Assembly (NCBI GenBank): GCA_024236195.1
Contig: JACKKZ010000003.1
Location: forward strand, 558,001 to 622,000
Origin: Sphingomonadaceae bacterium
GTDB taxonomy: Bacteria; Pseudomonadota; Alphaproteobacteria; Sphingomonadales; Sphingomonadaceae
Direction: 5' to 3'
Length of the DNA: 64,000 nucleotides
The notes beneath the pieces are model-generated. The model saw nothing but the letters and a program-made list of their open reading frames with translations. It made no database searches and had not been told where the DNA came from. The position numbers were made by a program, and so were the translations under genes. Shown one piece after another: positions 8,592 through 17,704 of the stretch. The number at the start of each line of letters is the position of its first letter. Position 1 is the first letter of the stretch.

Positions 8592-9371
8592 ATGAAACGC
8601 GCCTTGCTCCTGCCTTTGGCTGCCCTGCTGGTTGCTGCCGGTAATCCTGCCACGGAAACCGAACATGTCGTGACGGAGGGCGAGACGCTGGGCGGGATCG
8701 CCAACCGCGCCAAGGTGCCGCTATCCGTGATTGCAGAGGCAAACGGACTGGCCGAACCCTACAAGGTACGGATCGGGCAGAAGCTCGTAATCCCGCGCCA
8801 GCGGGTGCACACGGTCAAGGATGGCGAGACCGGATTTGGTATCGCCCTGCAATATGGCGTGCCCTTCAGCCAGATCGCAATTGCCAACGGGCTGGATGAT
8901 GCAGGCACGGTCAAGGTCGGCCAGCGGCTGATCATTCCCGCCATGGTCAATGCCACACCGCGCGCCATGCCAGTGCGTACGGAGCCCTATTTTCGCCGCC
9001 CGCATGATGGGGCGACCCTTCTCGGCTATACGATGCGCCCCGATGGCAAGGGCCATGACGGGATGGATTTCGACGCAGGCGTGGGCGACATGGTGCGCGC
9101 CTCTGCCAGCGGCACGGTGATCTTTGCCGGGGACGAACCAAGCCGCTTTGGCCGACTGGTGGTGATTGACCACGGCAATGGCTGGCACACCGCCTATGGC
9201 CATTTGGCCCGCATTACGGTGAGCAAGGGCGAAGTCGTGAAATCCGGTGAACGTATCGGCATTGCCGGTGATGCAGGCGTTGCCACCCGCCCAGAACTCC
9301 ACTTCGAAATCCGCAAGGATGGCAAGCCGATTGACCCGGCAGGCAAGCTCCCGGATCGCCGCAGCGAATGA
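8592..9371 (+). CDS. LysM domain / M23 peptidase family protein (NlpD-like)
   Basis: A 259-residue exported protein: a short signal peptide (MKRALLLPLAALLVAAG), two LysM peptidoglycan-binding repeats (about residues 22-68 and 74-118, each ending 'GQKLVIP' or 'GQRLIIP'), then an M23 peptidase domain with 'GHDGMDFD', 'AYGHLARI' and 'ELHFEIRKDG'. The zinc ligands (H/D of HxxxD and the H of LHF) appear present, so it could be an active endopeptidase, or an amidase activator like NlpD. It acts in the periplasm on cell-wall peptide crosslinks. Position after surE supports the NlpD comparison. Its stop overlaps the channel gene's ATG (ATGA). Confidence 0.9.
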   Translation: MKRALLLPLAALLVAAGNPATETEHVVTEGETLGGIANRAKVPLSVIAEANGLAEPYKVRIGQKLVIPRQRVHTVKDGETGFGIALQYGVPFSQIAIANGLDDAGTVKVGQRLIIPAMVNATPRAMPVRTEPYFRRPHDGATLLGYTMRPDGKGHDGMDFDAGVGDMVRASASGTVIFAGDEPSRFGRLVVIDHGNGWHTAYGHLARITVSKGEVVKSGERIGIAGDAGVATRPELHFEIRKDGKPIDPAGKLPDRRSE

Positions 9372-10489
9372 GCGAACGCGACGGACAGATCCTGCCCAAG
9401 GGGCCACGAACTGCGCGCGGCCCCGGCGTCAAGCCGCTCCGCCGTGCAGTCAAGGTGCCGGTCTGGGGTGACCTTGGCATCCGACTGGGGCTTGCCCTTT
9501 CACTGATCATGCTGGTGGTAATGATCCACTGGTGGGATCGTGACGGCCTGGTCGATAATCATGACGGTGTGGTCAGCTTTATCGACGTGGTCTATTTCAC
9601 CATGATCTCCATCACCACCACCGGCTTTGGCGATATTGCCCCGGTCAGTGACAAATCCCGTCTGGTCGAAGCGCTGATCGTTACGCCCGTACGTTTTGCC
9701 GTGCTCTTCATCTTTGTTGGCACGGCCTATAATTTCATTATCAAGCGCAGCTGGGAGAAATGGCGCATGTCCCGCATCCAGGCACAATTATCCGGCCACA
9801 TCGTCGTGCTGGGATATGGCGTTTCCGGCGCTGAAAGCGTAGCCGAACTGATCGAGCGGGGCACAGACCCAAGCAACATCGTTGTCATCGACCCCAGCGA
9901 GGACAGGCTGACCAACGCGGAAAAGCTCGGCTGCAATGTCATGGCAGGCGATGCCACACGTGACGATACGCTCAACGCCGTGCGCATCACCGAAGCACAG
10001 AACGTGCTCGTCTCTGCCGGGCGCGATGACACCTCTATCCTGATCGTGCTGACCGTGCGCCACCTTGCCCCCAAAGTCCCCATCAGCGTGGTCGTGCGCG
10101 CGGATGATAATGAATTCCTCGCCCGCCAGGCCGGGGCAAATAATGTCATCAACCCGGTTCGCTTCACCGGCCTGCTGCTGGCAGGCAGCGCGCGCGGGGC
10201 GCATATTTCCGACTATCTTGCGGACCTTGCCTCAGTCACCGGCCGGGTCCAGCTGGTTGAGCGCAAAGTGGACCGCAAGGAAATTGGCCGCTCCATTTCC
10301 GACCTGTGTTCCGGCGGGCGCGGATTGCGCGTCTATCGCGGCGGCAAGGTGATCGGTTTCTGGGAAGACGAATCCCAGTCACTGCGCGAAGGCGATATCG
10401 TGGTCGAAATCATCCCCACCGAGCGCGGCGAAGACCGCGGCGATGGCCACCGCGCCTCTGACGACGCAAAACTCAGCGAAGCAGGATAA
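9368..10489 (+). CDS. Potassium channel family protein with RCK/TrkA-N domain
   Basis: A 373-residue two-helix channel. An inner-membrane segment at about residues 37-55, a pore loop with filter 'TTTGFGDIAPVS' near residue 80, a second helix around 'PVRFAVLFIFVGTAYNFI', then a cytoplasmic NAD-binding TrkA-N/RCK domain beginning 'GHIVVLGYGVSGAE' and ending with a TrkA-C-like segment ('GRSISDLCSGGRGLRVYRGG'). The filter is GFG rather than the commoner GYG; GFG is known in some K+ channels. It probably passes K+ under ligand control. Overlaps the M23 gene by 4 bp upstream and the opposite-strand DUF1761 gene by 17 bp downstream. Confidence 0.88.
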   Translation: MSERDGQILPKGPRTARGPGVKPLRRAVKVPVWGDLGIRLGLALSLIMLVVMIHWWDRDGLVDNHDGVVSFIDVVYFTMISITTTGFGDIAPVSDKSRLVEALIVTPVRFAVLFIFVGTAYNFIIKRSWEKWRMSRIQAQLSGHIVVLGYGVSGAESVAELIERGTDPSNIVVIDPSEDRLTNAEKLGCNVMAGDATRDDTLNAVRITEAQNVLVSAGRDDTSILIVLTVRHLAPKVPISVVVRADDNEFLARQAGANNVINPVRFTGLLLAGSARGAHISDYLADLASVTGRVQLVERKVDRKEIGRSISDLCSGGRGLRVYRGGKVIGFWEDESQSLREGDIVVEIIPTERGEDRGDGHRASDDAKLSEAG

Positions 10490-10871
10490 ACACCCCGCCC
10501 AAGGCCAGCATCCCGGCGACCAGATGCCCGGCATCAATCAGGAAAATGGTCAGGCTGCGGCGCAGAAACAGATAGTTGATCGCAATGGCCGGGACCATGA
10601 TGGTCGCGCCAAAGCCGAATGCCATCATCCAGATCACATGGGTTGGTGGCTGGGTGCGCGCAATATTGTGGCCGAACATCGCCGCGACGACCAGCTCCGC
10701 GAGGAAGCACAAGCCGAAAATCACCGCGGGGTTGCTCGATTTGAGCTGTTCCTCGCTCAGCCCGCTTTCGCGCTGCCAAACCTTGCCGAACAACACCGTG
10801 TACCACACCGCCCCCACGGCAAAGAACGCCACTGCGCCCAGCACCACCGCCAGCCAGTTTACCGGACCCAT
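10473..10871 (-). CDS. DUF1761 domain-containing membrane protein
   Basis: A 132-residue protein with four predicted membrane helices. It begins 'MGPVNWLAVVLGAVAFFAVGAVWYTVLFG', the typical start of DUF1761 proteins, whose function is unknown. The start at 10871 has a GGGAG ribosome-binding site 9 bp upstream; an in-frame codon at 10946 would run into the rimO start region. It is divergent from rimO with only about 70 bp between starts, and its 3' end overlaps the channel gene. Confidence 0.82.
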   Translation of the reverse strand: MGPVNWLAVVLGAVAFFAVGAVWYTVLFGKVWQRESGLSEEQLKSSNPAVIFGLCFLAELVVAAMFGHNIARTQPPTHVIWMMAFGFGATIMVPAIAINYLFLRRSLTIFLIDAGHLVAGMLALGGVFILLR

Positions 10872-10944
10872 CGCAATTCTCCCTCTTCCCGTTTCAAGCA
10901 TTCCCTGTAGCGCAGCAGGCCGCGCAGGTGTAGAGGGCCGCGCC

Positions 10945-12309
10945 ATGGCAACGATCCCGGATCAGAAGAAAGTCGGCATGGTGAGCCTTGGCTGTCCCAA
11001 GGCGCTGGTCGATTCCGAACGCATCCTCACCAAGCTGCGCGCCGATGGCTACGCGATGAGCCCTGACTATGCCGGGGCCGACGTTGTGCTGGTCAACACC
11101 TGCGGCTTCCTCGACAGCGCGAAAGAAGAGAGCCTGTCTGCCATTGGCGAAGCAATTGCCGAAAATGGCCGCGTGATCGTGACTGGCTGCATGGGCGAGG
11201 AAGCCGATGTGATCCGCGCCAAATTCCCGCAGGTGCTCGCAGTGACCGGCGCTCACCAATATGAGCAGGTGGTGGAGGCCGTGCACGAAGCGGCACCGCC
11301 CAGCCAAGGGCCGTTTATCGACCTCGTGCCCGATACGCCGCTGAAGCTCACCCCGCGCCACTACAGCTACCTCAAGATTTCCGAAGGCTGCAACCACAGC
11401 TGCGCCTTCTGCATCATCCCCGATCTGCGCGGAAAGCTGGTCAGCCGCCGGGTCGATGCCGTGCTACGCGAAGCGGAAAAGCTGGTCGCGGCAGGCACGA
11501 AGGAATTGCTGGTTATCAGCCAGGATACCAGTGCCTATGGCGTGGATATCCGGCATGAAGAGCGCGACTGGAAAGGCCATCCCGTCCGCGCCCATATGAC
11601 TGACCTTGCCCGCGAACTGGGCCAGTTGCGCACTCCTGAAGGCGACACGCCGTGGGTCCGGCTGCACTATGTCTATCCCTATCCGCATGTCGATGCGGTA
11701 ATCCCGCTGATGGCTGAAGGGCTGATCACGCCCTATCTCGACATCCCCTTCCAGCATGCCAGCCCCAAAGTGCTGAAGGCGATGAAGCGCCCGGCCAATG
11801 AAGCCAAGGTGCTGGAACGGCTGAAGAGCTGGCGCGATATCTGCCCCGATATCGCCATCCGCAGCAGCTTCGTAGTCGGCTTCCCCGGCGAGACTGAGGA
11901 GGATTTCCAGTACCTCCTCGACTGGCTGGAAGAGGCTCAGCTCGACCGCGTCGGTGCCTTCCGCTTCGAACCGGTCGAAGGGGCGCAGGCCAATGCCCTG
12001 CCCGATCCGGTGCACGAAGCGTTGAAGGAAGAACGCTACGCGCGGATCATGGAAGTGACCGAGCGGATAAGCGCCGCCAAATTGGAAGCCAAGGTAGGCA
12101 CGCGCCTCCCCGTCATCATCGACGAAGTGGGCGAGCCCGACGAAGATGGCGATATCGGCGCCACCGGCCGCAGCCAGGCCGATGCACCCGAAATCGACGG
12201 CGCGGTCTATTTGCGCAATGTCCCGGCAAACGTGGAGCAGGGCGACTTCGTGACAGTCGAAGTCGAAGACGCTGACGCGCATGACCTCTACGGCGTGATC
12301 GTTGAATGA
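10945..12309 (+). CDS. rimO: Ribosomal protein S12 methylthiotransferase RimO
   Basis: A 454-residue radical-SAM enzyme that adds a methylthio group to an Asp of ribosomal protein S12. The N-terminal UPF0004 domain has 'VSLGCPKALVDSE' with its cluster cysteines (C in LGCPK, C in 'VNTCGF', C in 'VTGCMGE'). The radical SAM motif is 'SEGCNHSCAFCIIP' (CxxxCxxC) and a TRAM domain closes the protein. Wording such as 'LGCPKALVDSE' separates RimO from MiaB. Start 10945 is chosen over a spurious longer frame because MATIPDQKKVGMVSLGC fits the family. It overlaps the next gene by 4 bp. Confidence 0.96.
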   Translation: MATIPDQKKVGMVSLGCPKALVDSERILTKLRADGYAMSPDYAGADVVLVNTCGFLDSAKEESLSAIGEAIAENGRVIVTGCMGEEADVIRAKFPQVLAVTGAHQYEQVVEAVHEAAPPSQGPFIDLVPDTPLKLTPRHYSYLKISEGCNHSCAFCIIPDLRGKLVSRRVDAVLREAEKLVAAGTKELLVISQDTSAYGVDIRHEERDWKGHPVRAHMTDLARELGQLRTPEGDTPWVRLHYVYPYPHVDAVIPLMAEGLITPYLDIPFQHASPKVLKAMKRPANEAKVLERLKSWRDICPDIAIRSSFVVGFPGETEEDFQYLLDWLEEAQLDRVGAFRFEPVEGAQANALPDPVHEALKEERYARIMEVTERISAAKLEAKVGTRLPVIIDEVGEPDEDGDIGATGRSQADAPEIDGAVYLRNVPANVEQGDFVTVEVEDADAHDLYGVIVE

Positions 12310-12722
12310 GGCAGGAGATCGGCCAGCTGGAGATCGCCACGCGCGGTCAGGGACTGGTCGAAATCACGCGGGAAGTTGCCGGCTGGATTGCCTCGACCGG
12401 GATCGAAACCGGCCTCGTCACCCTGCTCTGTCGCCACACCTCCGCCAGCCTGTTGGTGAACGAGAACGCCGCGCCCGCCGTGCAGCGCGACATGCTGCGC
12501 TGGCTTGACCAGCTCGCCCCCGAAGGGGCGCATTACGAGCATGACGACGAAGGGCCGGACGACATGCCCGCCCATCTCAAAACTGCGCTGACGGGCATCA
12601 ACCTCTCTATCCCCGTAAGCAACGGATGTATGATGCTGGGCACATGGCAAGGCATTTACCTTGCCGAGCATCGCACGCATCCGCACCAACGGCGCTTGGC
12701 GCTGCATGTGATCGGCGAGTAA
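12306..12722 (+). CDS. YjbQ family (UPF0047) protein
   Basis: A 138-residue member of the YjbQ/UPF0047 family, shown by 'LLCRHTSASLLVNENAAPAV' and the end 'GIYLAEHRTHPHQRRLALHVIGE'. Members bind a metal through conserved histidines, and E. coli YjbQ has weak thiamine-phosphate synthase activity; the physiological role is unclear. The ATG overlaps the rimO stop (ATGA), so the two are translationally coupled. Confidence 0.88.
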   Translation: MRQEIGQLEIATRGQGLVEITREVAGWIASTGIETGLVTLLCRHTSASLLVNENAAPAVQRDMLRWLDQLAPEGAHYEHDDEGPDDMPAHLKTALTGINLSIPVSNGCMMLGTWQGIYLAEHRTHPHQRRLALHVIGE

Positions 12723-12748
12723 CCAGCCGGAACCGGGCCATCAGCCCG

Positions 12749-12770
12749 CGCATATGAATATGTATGCGCA
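12749..12770. promoter_or_regulatory. Small palindrome upstream of the Entner-Doudoroff operon
   Basis: GCGCATA at 12749-12755 and TATGCGC at 12764-12770 form a perfect 7-bp inverted repeat with 8 bp between. It sits about 100 bp before the zwf start in the only gap of the operon region, so it may be an operator. No regulator gene lies beside it. This is inference from position and symmetry only. Confidence 0.3.
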
Positions 12771-12869
12771 GCCATGGCCGGGAAATCACCGTCTTGCTAG
12801 GAAGCGCGCTGCAATGCACAATCGCTTCGCGCACTCCTGCGCGGTGTGATGTCAGGGGAATGCCAGCCT

Positions 12870-14309
12870 ATGAGCTTTACCGCCGACCGCCTCCTGCTCT
12901 TCGGGGCCACGGGCGACCTTTCCCAGCGGATGCTGCTGCCTTCGCTCTGTGCGCTCGATGCCGAAGGGCTGGTTGACGAGAAGCTGGAGATTGTCGGCAC
13001 GGCGCGCTCCGACCTTGACGATCATTCCTTCCGCAATTTCGCCCGCGAAGCGCTGGAAAAATTCATGCCCGCCAACCGGCGCGGCAGCATGGCGACTTTC
13101 CTCAACCGGCTGCGTTACCAGTCGCTCGATGCCTCCACGCTGGAGGGATTCGACGCGCTGGCGAAGAAGGTAGGCCAGCCGGAAGACGGGCTGGCGATTT
13201 TCCTCTCCACTGCACCCAGCCTGTTTGAGCCAACCATTGCCGGGCTTCACTCTGCCGGGCTGGCGGATGGCAATGTGCGGATCGGGCTGGAAAAGCCGCT
13301 CGGTACCGATCTGGCCAGCAGCTGCGTGATCAATGACGCGGTGGCCAGTGCCTTCAGCGAAGACCGGATTTTCCGGATCGACCACTACCTTGGCAAGGAA
13401 ACGGTGCAGAACCTGCTCGCATTGCGCTTTGCCAACATTATGCTCGAACCGATCTGGAACGCGAACTATATCGACCATGTCCAGATTACCGTGGCGGAAA
13501 CCGTCGGGCTGGAATCGCGGGTTGCCTATTATGACGACAGCGGGGCGCTGCGCGACATGGTGCAGAACCACATGCTGCAACTGCTTTCGCTGGTGGCAAT
13601 GGAGCCACCGACCAGTTTCGACGCCACCGCCGTGCGCGACGAGAAGGTCAAGGTCCTGCGCGCATTGCGCAAAGTGGCTGAAGGCGAAACCGTCACTGGC
13701 CAGTATCGCAGCGGTGCCATTGGTGGTGAGGCTGTGCCCGGCTACGACGAGGAACTGGGCAAGGACAGCGACACGGAAACCTTCGTCGCGATCAAGGCGC
13801 ATGTCGAAAACTGGCGCTGGAAAGGCGTGCCTTTCTACCTGCGCACTGGCAAGCGCATGCCCAAACGCACAACCGAAATCGTGATCCAGTTCCGCCCCAT
13901 CCCGCATTCGATCTTTGGCGGCAAGGGCGCGAAGAGCGAGCCGAACCGGCTGGTGATCGGCATCCAGCCGGAAGAGAATATCACTCTGCGCATGATGGCC
14001 AAGGTGCCGGGGCTGGACCGCGACGGTATCCGCCTGCGCAGCGTGCCGCTGGATATCGCCATGCCCGATGCCTTTGTGGGCCAGCACAAGCGGATTGCCT
14101 ATGAGCGGCTGCTGCTCGATCTGGTGGAAGGCGACCAGACGCTGTTCGTCCGCCGCGACGAAGTGGAAGCGCAATGGGACTGGATCGACGCCATCCGCGC
14201 GGGCTGGGAAGAGCAAGGGCTGACACCCAAGACCTACACCGCCGGCAGTTGGGGCCCCAGCGCCGCTATCGCGCTGGCTGAACGTGATGGAGTAACGTGG
14301 CATGAGTAA
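12870..14309 (+). CDS. zwf: Glucose-6-phosphate 1-dehydrogenase
   Basis: A 479-residue NAD(P)-dependent enzyme oxidising glucose 6-phosphate to 6-phosphogluconolactone, the entry to the Entner-Doudoroff and pentose phosphate routes. It shows the nucleotide-binding start 'RLLLFGATGDLSQRMLLPSL', 'GLEKPLGTD' and the substrate motif 'RIDHYLGKE'. The start at 12870 has AGGGGA about 10 bp upstream; GTG/ATG at 12846/12849 have none. Length fits the family (about 480-490). No pgl gene is seen beside it. Its end overlaps edd by 8 bp. Confidence 0.97.
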   Translation: MSFTADRLLLFGATGDLSQRMLLPSLCALDAEGLVDEKLEIVGTARSDLDDHSFRNFAREALEKFMPANRRGSMATFLNRLRYQSLDASTLEGFDALAKKVGQPEDGLAIFLSTAPSLFEPTIAGLHSAGLADGNVRIGLEKPLGTDLASSCVINDAVASAFSEDRIFRIDHYLGKETVQNLLALRFANIMLEPIWNANYIDHVQITVAETVGLESRVAYYDDSGALRDMVQNHMLQLLSLVAMEPPTSFDATAVRDEKVKVLRALRKVAEGETVTGQYRSGAIGGEAVPGYDEELGKDSDTETFVAIKAHVENWRWKGVPFYLRTGKRMPKRTTEIVIQFRPIPHSIFGGKGAKSEPNRLVIGIQPEENITLRMMAKVPGLDRDGIRLRSVPLDIAMPDAFVGQHKRIAYERLLLDLVEGDQTLFVRRDEVEAQWDWIDAIRAGWEEQGLTPKTYTAGSWGPSAAIALAERDGVTWHE

Positions 14310-16116
14310 GCCACTCAACGACACCATCCACCGCGTCACCCAGCGCATTATCGAGCGGTCTGCCGACAGCCGCCGTGCCTATCTCGAGCTGATTGATCGC
14401 GAAGCCGCCAACATGCCCGAGCGAGCCGCTGTGTCCTGTTCCAACCTCGCCCATGCCTATGCCGGGGCGACAGAGGACCAGGCGGCGTTGAAGGCGCACA
14501 AGGGCCCGAACCTCGCCATCGTTACCAGCTACAATGACATGCTCTCGGCCCACCAGCCCTATGGCCGCTATCCGGAGCAGATGAAGATCTTCGCCCGCGA
14601 AGCCGGTGCCACAGCGCAGGTTGCTGGAGGCACTCCGGCCATGTGCGATGGGGTCACGCAAGGCATGGCGGGCATGGAACTCTCGCTGTTCAGCCGCGAT
14701 GCCATCGCGCTGGCCACAGCGGTGGCCATGAGCCACGACATGTATGACGGCATGGCGCTGCTGGGCATTTGCGACAAGATCGTGCCCGGCCTGTTGATGG
14801 GCGCGCTGCGCTTTGGCCATTTGCCGGGTATCTTCATCCCCAGCGGCCCCATGCCCAGCGGCATTTCCAACAAGGAAAAACAGGCCACGCGCCAGCTCTA
14901 TGCCGAAGGCAAGGCCAGCCGTGAAGAACTGCTTGCCAGCGAAATGGGCAGCTACCACTCGCCGGGCACCTGCACCTTCTATGGCACCGCCAATTCCAAC
15001 CAGATGATGATGGAAATGATGGGCCTGCACATGCCCGGCGCGGCCTTTGTCCAGCCGGGCACGAAATTGCGGCAGGAACTGACCCGCGCGGCAACGCACC
15101 GGCTGACGCAGATCCACCGCAAGACCAATGATTATCGCCCGCTGGGCCGCTGCGTCGATGCGAAGAGCATCGTCAATGCCGCCATCGGCCTGCTCGCCAC
15201 CGGTGGTTCGACCAACCACGCGATCCACATCCCCGCCATGGCCCGCGCCGCCGGTATCCAGATCGACTGGAGCGACATGGCGGAACTCTCGCACGTCGTC
15301 CCGCTGGTCGCGCGCGTCTATCCCAATGGCTCAGGCGATGTGAACCATTTCCACGCGGCTGGCGGCATGGGTTACGTGATCGGCACACTGCTCGATGAAG
15401 GGCTGGCGCATCAGGACATCATGACCGTCTCTGGCGAAGACCTGTCCGCCTATGCACGCGAACCGGGGCTGGATGGCGATACGCTGGTGTGGCGCGACGT
15501 TGGCGAGAGCGGCGATACCGAAATGTTGCGCCCCGCCTCCGACCCGTTCCAGCCCGAAGGTGGCTTGCGCCTCGTCACCGGCAACCTTGGCCGCGCCTGT
15601 TTCAAGGCCAGCGCGGTGGACCGCGAACGCTGGACCGTGGAAGCCCCCGCACGCGTATTCGAAACACAGGAAGCCGTGCTCGATGCCTTCAAGGCAGGTG
15701 AGCTGGACCGCGACGTAGTGGTGGTTGTCCGTTTCCAGGGCCCGCAAGCCAATGGCATGCCGGAACTGCACAAGCTGACCCCGCCGCTCGGCGTGTTGCA
15801 GGATCGCGGCTATCGCGTCGCGCTGGTGACAGACGGCCGCATGTCTGGCGCCAGTGGCAAGGTGCCCGCCGCCATCCATGTCACGCCCGAAGCCAAAACT
15901 GGCGGCCCGCTGGCGTTGCTGCAGGATGGCGACATGGTCAAACTCTGCGCGGCAGATGGCGTGCTGGAAACCAGCGCGGACCTCTCCGTCCGCAGTGCTG
16001 CCCCCTCCCCCGCTCCGGCGGACGGGCTGGGCCGGGAACTCTTCGCCATCTTCCGCCAGCATGCAGACAGCGCGGAACAAGGGGCCAGCCCGATACTGGC
16101 AGGAGCAGGATTGTGA
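14302..16116 (+). CDS. edd: Phosphogluconate dehydratase
   Basis: A 604-residue IlvD/Edd-family dehydratase converting 6-phosphogluconate to 2-keto-3-deoxy-6-phosphogluconate. Family text includes 'GGTPAMCDGVTQGMAGMELS', 'GICDKIVPGLLMG' and 'SGPMPSGISNKEK', with Cys residues suited to an Fe-S cluster. Length matches Edd (about 600-608) rather than IlvD (about 560-615, different motifs). It is the second gene of the operon, overlapping zwf by 8 bp upstream and the glk start region downstream. Confidence 0.96.
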   Translation: MSKPLNDTIHRVTQRIIERSADSRRAYLELIDREAANMPERAAVSCSNLAHAYAGATEDQAALKAHKGPNLAIVTSYNDMLSAHQPYGRYPEQMKIFAREAGATAQVAGGTPAMCDGVTQGMAGMELSLFSRDAIALATAVAMSHDMYDGMALLGICDKIVPGLLMGALRFGHLPGIFIPSGPMPSGISNKEKQATRQLYAEGKASREELLASEMGSYHSPGTCTFYGTANSNQMMMEMMGLHMPGAAFVQPGTKLRQELTRAATHRLTQIHRKTNDYRPLGRCVDAKSIVNAAIGLLATGGSTNHAIHIPAMARAAGIQIDWSDMAELSHVVPLVARVYPNGSGDVNHFHAAGGMGYVIGTLLDEGLAHQDIMTVSGEDLSAYAREPGLDGDTLVWRDVGESGDTEMLRPASDPFQPEGGLRLVTGNLGRACFKASAVDRERWTVEAPARVFETQEAVLDAFKAGELDRDVVVVVRFQGPQANGMPELHKLTPPLGVLQDRGYRVALVTDGRMSGASGKVPAAIHVTPEAKTGGPLALLQDGDMVKLCAADGVLETSADLSVRSAAPSPAPADGLGRELFAIFRQHADSAEQGASPILAGAGL

Positions 16117-17093
16117 TGGACATTGTATCCGTAGACATCGGCGGCACCCACGCCCGCTTCGCCATTGCCAGCATCGCGGCCGACGGCAGCATCACGCTGG
16201 GTGAGCCGGAAACGCTGCATACGTCCGACCATGCCAGTTTCCAGACCGCGTGGGAGGATTTCCGCGAGCGGCAGGGCGGCACCCTGCCCGATGCCGTGGC
16301 CATGGCGATTGCCGGCCCGGTGGGCGGTGAAGTCATCCGCTTCACCAACAATCCCTGGATCATCCGCCCCGCGCTGGTGAAGGAAAAGCTGGGCGTGTCC
16401 CGCTACACCATCGTCAATGATTTTGCCGCTGTGGCCCATGCGGTCGCGCGTGCGGATGAAGACCAGTTCCTCCACCTCGCCGGGCCAGACAGCAGCCTGC
16501 CTGCCAATGGCACGCTGACCGTAATCGGCCCCGGCACGGGCCTTGGCGTGGCGCATCTCTGGCGCGATGGCGCTGGCAGCTACCGCGTCCAGGCGACCGA
16601 AGGCGGCCATATCGACTTTGCCCCGCTCGACAGCATCGAGGACGCGATCCTCGCCCGCCTGCGCAAGCGGCATAACCGTGTTTCGGTTGAACGCGTGGTG
16701 GCAGGCCCGGCAATTGTCGATATCTACGAAACGCTTGCCGCGATGGAAGGGCGTGCTGTCCCCGAACTGTCCGACATCGACATCTGGACGCGCGGCGCCA
16801 GCAATGAAGACAGCCTGGCCTCTGCAGCGGTGGACCGTTTCTGCCTCTCGCTAGGCTCCGTCGCGGGTGACATGGCCCTCGCGCAGGGTGCCAGCGGCGT
16901 CGTGATCGCAGGCGGCCTTGGCTACCGTATCCGCGAGACAATCCTTGCCAGCGGTTTCGAGGGGCGTTTCTGCGCCAAGGGGCGCTTTGCCGGGCTAATG
17001 GCCCAGCTGCCCGTAAAGCTTATCGTCCACCCGCAGCCCGGCCTGTTTGGCGCCGCCGCTGCCTTTGCCAGTGAACATGGAATTTGCAAATAA
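16116..17093 (+). CDS. glk: Glucokinase
   Basis: A 325-residue ATP-dependent glucokinase of the E. coli Glk family. The phosphate-binding start 'VDIGGTHARFAIA', 'NDFAAVAHAV' and 'GPGTGLGVAHL' are clear. It makes glucose 6-phosphate in the cytoplasm, feeding zwf in the same operon. ATG at 16116 is favoured over GTG at 16113, with AGGAGCAGGA just upstream; it overlaps the edd stop. The last base overlaps the ATG of eda. Confidence 0.95.
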   Translation: MDIVSVDIGGTHARFAIASIAADGSITLGEPETLHTSDHASFQTAWEDFRERQGGTLPDAVAMAIAGPVGGEVIRFTNNPWIIRPALVKEKLGVSRYTIVNDFAAVAHAVARADEDQFLHLAGPDSSLPANGTLTVIGPGTGLGVAHLWRDGAGSYRVQATEGGHIDFAPLDSIEDAILARLRKRHNRVSVERVVAGPAIVDIYETLAAMEGRAVPELSDIDIWTRGASNEDSLASAAVDRFCLSLGSVAGDMALAQGASGVVIAGGLGYRIRETILASGFEGRFCAKGRFAGLMAQLPVKLIVHPQPGLFGAAAAFASEHGICK

Positions 17094-17704
17094 TGACAAG
17101 TGTCTCTGACATCATGCTTGCCGCGCCGGTGATCCCGGTGATCGTGATCGACGATGTGGCGCATGCCGTGCCGCTCGCCGAAGCGCTGGTGGCGGGCGGA
17201 TTGCCTGCGCTGGAAGTGACGATGCGGACGCCCGCCGCTCTCGACGCTATCCGGGCGATGAAACAGGTTCCGGGCGCGATTGTGGGTGCCGGTACAGTGC
17301 TTAACCCGGAGATGCTGGCCGCAGCATTGGAAGCTGGCAGCGAATTCATCGTTTCCCCCGGCCTGACCGAACCGCTGGGCAAGGCAGCCATTGCCGCCGG
17401 CGTGCCGTTCCTGCCCGGCACGGCCAATTCGGGCGATATCATGCGCGGGCTGGATATGGGGCTGACCCATTTCAAGTTCTTTCCCGCCATGGCTGCTGGC
17501 GGCCTGCCCGCCCTGAAAGCCATCGCCGCGCCCTTTGGCCAGTGCAAATTCTGCCCCACCGGCGGGATCGGGCCGGACAATGCCGCCGAGTGGCTGGCAT
17601 TCGACCCCGTGCTCTGCGTCGGCGGCAGCTGGGTCGCCCCGCGCGGCGCGCCTGACCAGGACGCAATCAAGGCAGCAGCAGAAAAGGCAGCTCAGCTGAC
17701 ATGA
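17093..17704 (+). CDS. eda: 2-keto-3-deoxy-6-phosphogluconate aldolase
   Basis: A 203-residue KDPG/KHG aldolase splitting KDPG to pyruvate and glyceraldehyde 3-phosphate. The catalytic Glu region is 'ALEVTMRTPAAL' and the Schiff-base Lys lies in 'THFKFFPA'. Length matches Eda (about 205-215). The ATG at 17093 overlaps the glk stop; a TTG at 17084 is also in frame. The stop overlaps the ATG of the next gene, so glk, eda and the PEPC-like gene are tightly coupled. Confidence 0.95.
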   Translation: MTSVSDIMLAAPVIPVIVIDDVAHAVPLAEALVAGGLPALEVTMRTPAALDAIRAMKQVPGAIVGAGTVLNPEMLAAALEAGSEFIVSPGLTEPLGKAAIAAGVPFLPGTANSGDIMRGLDMGLTHFKFFPAMAAGGLPALKAIAAPFGQCKFCPTGGIGPDNAAEWLAFDPVLCVGGSWVAPRGAPDQDAIKAAAEKAAQLT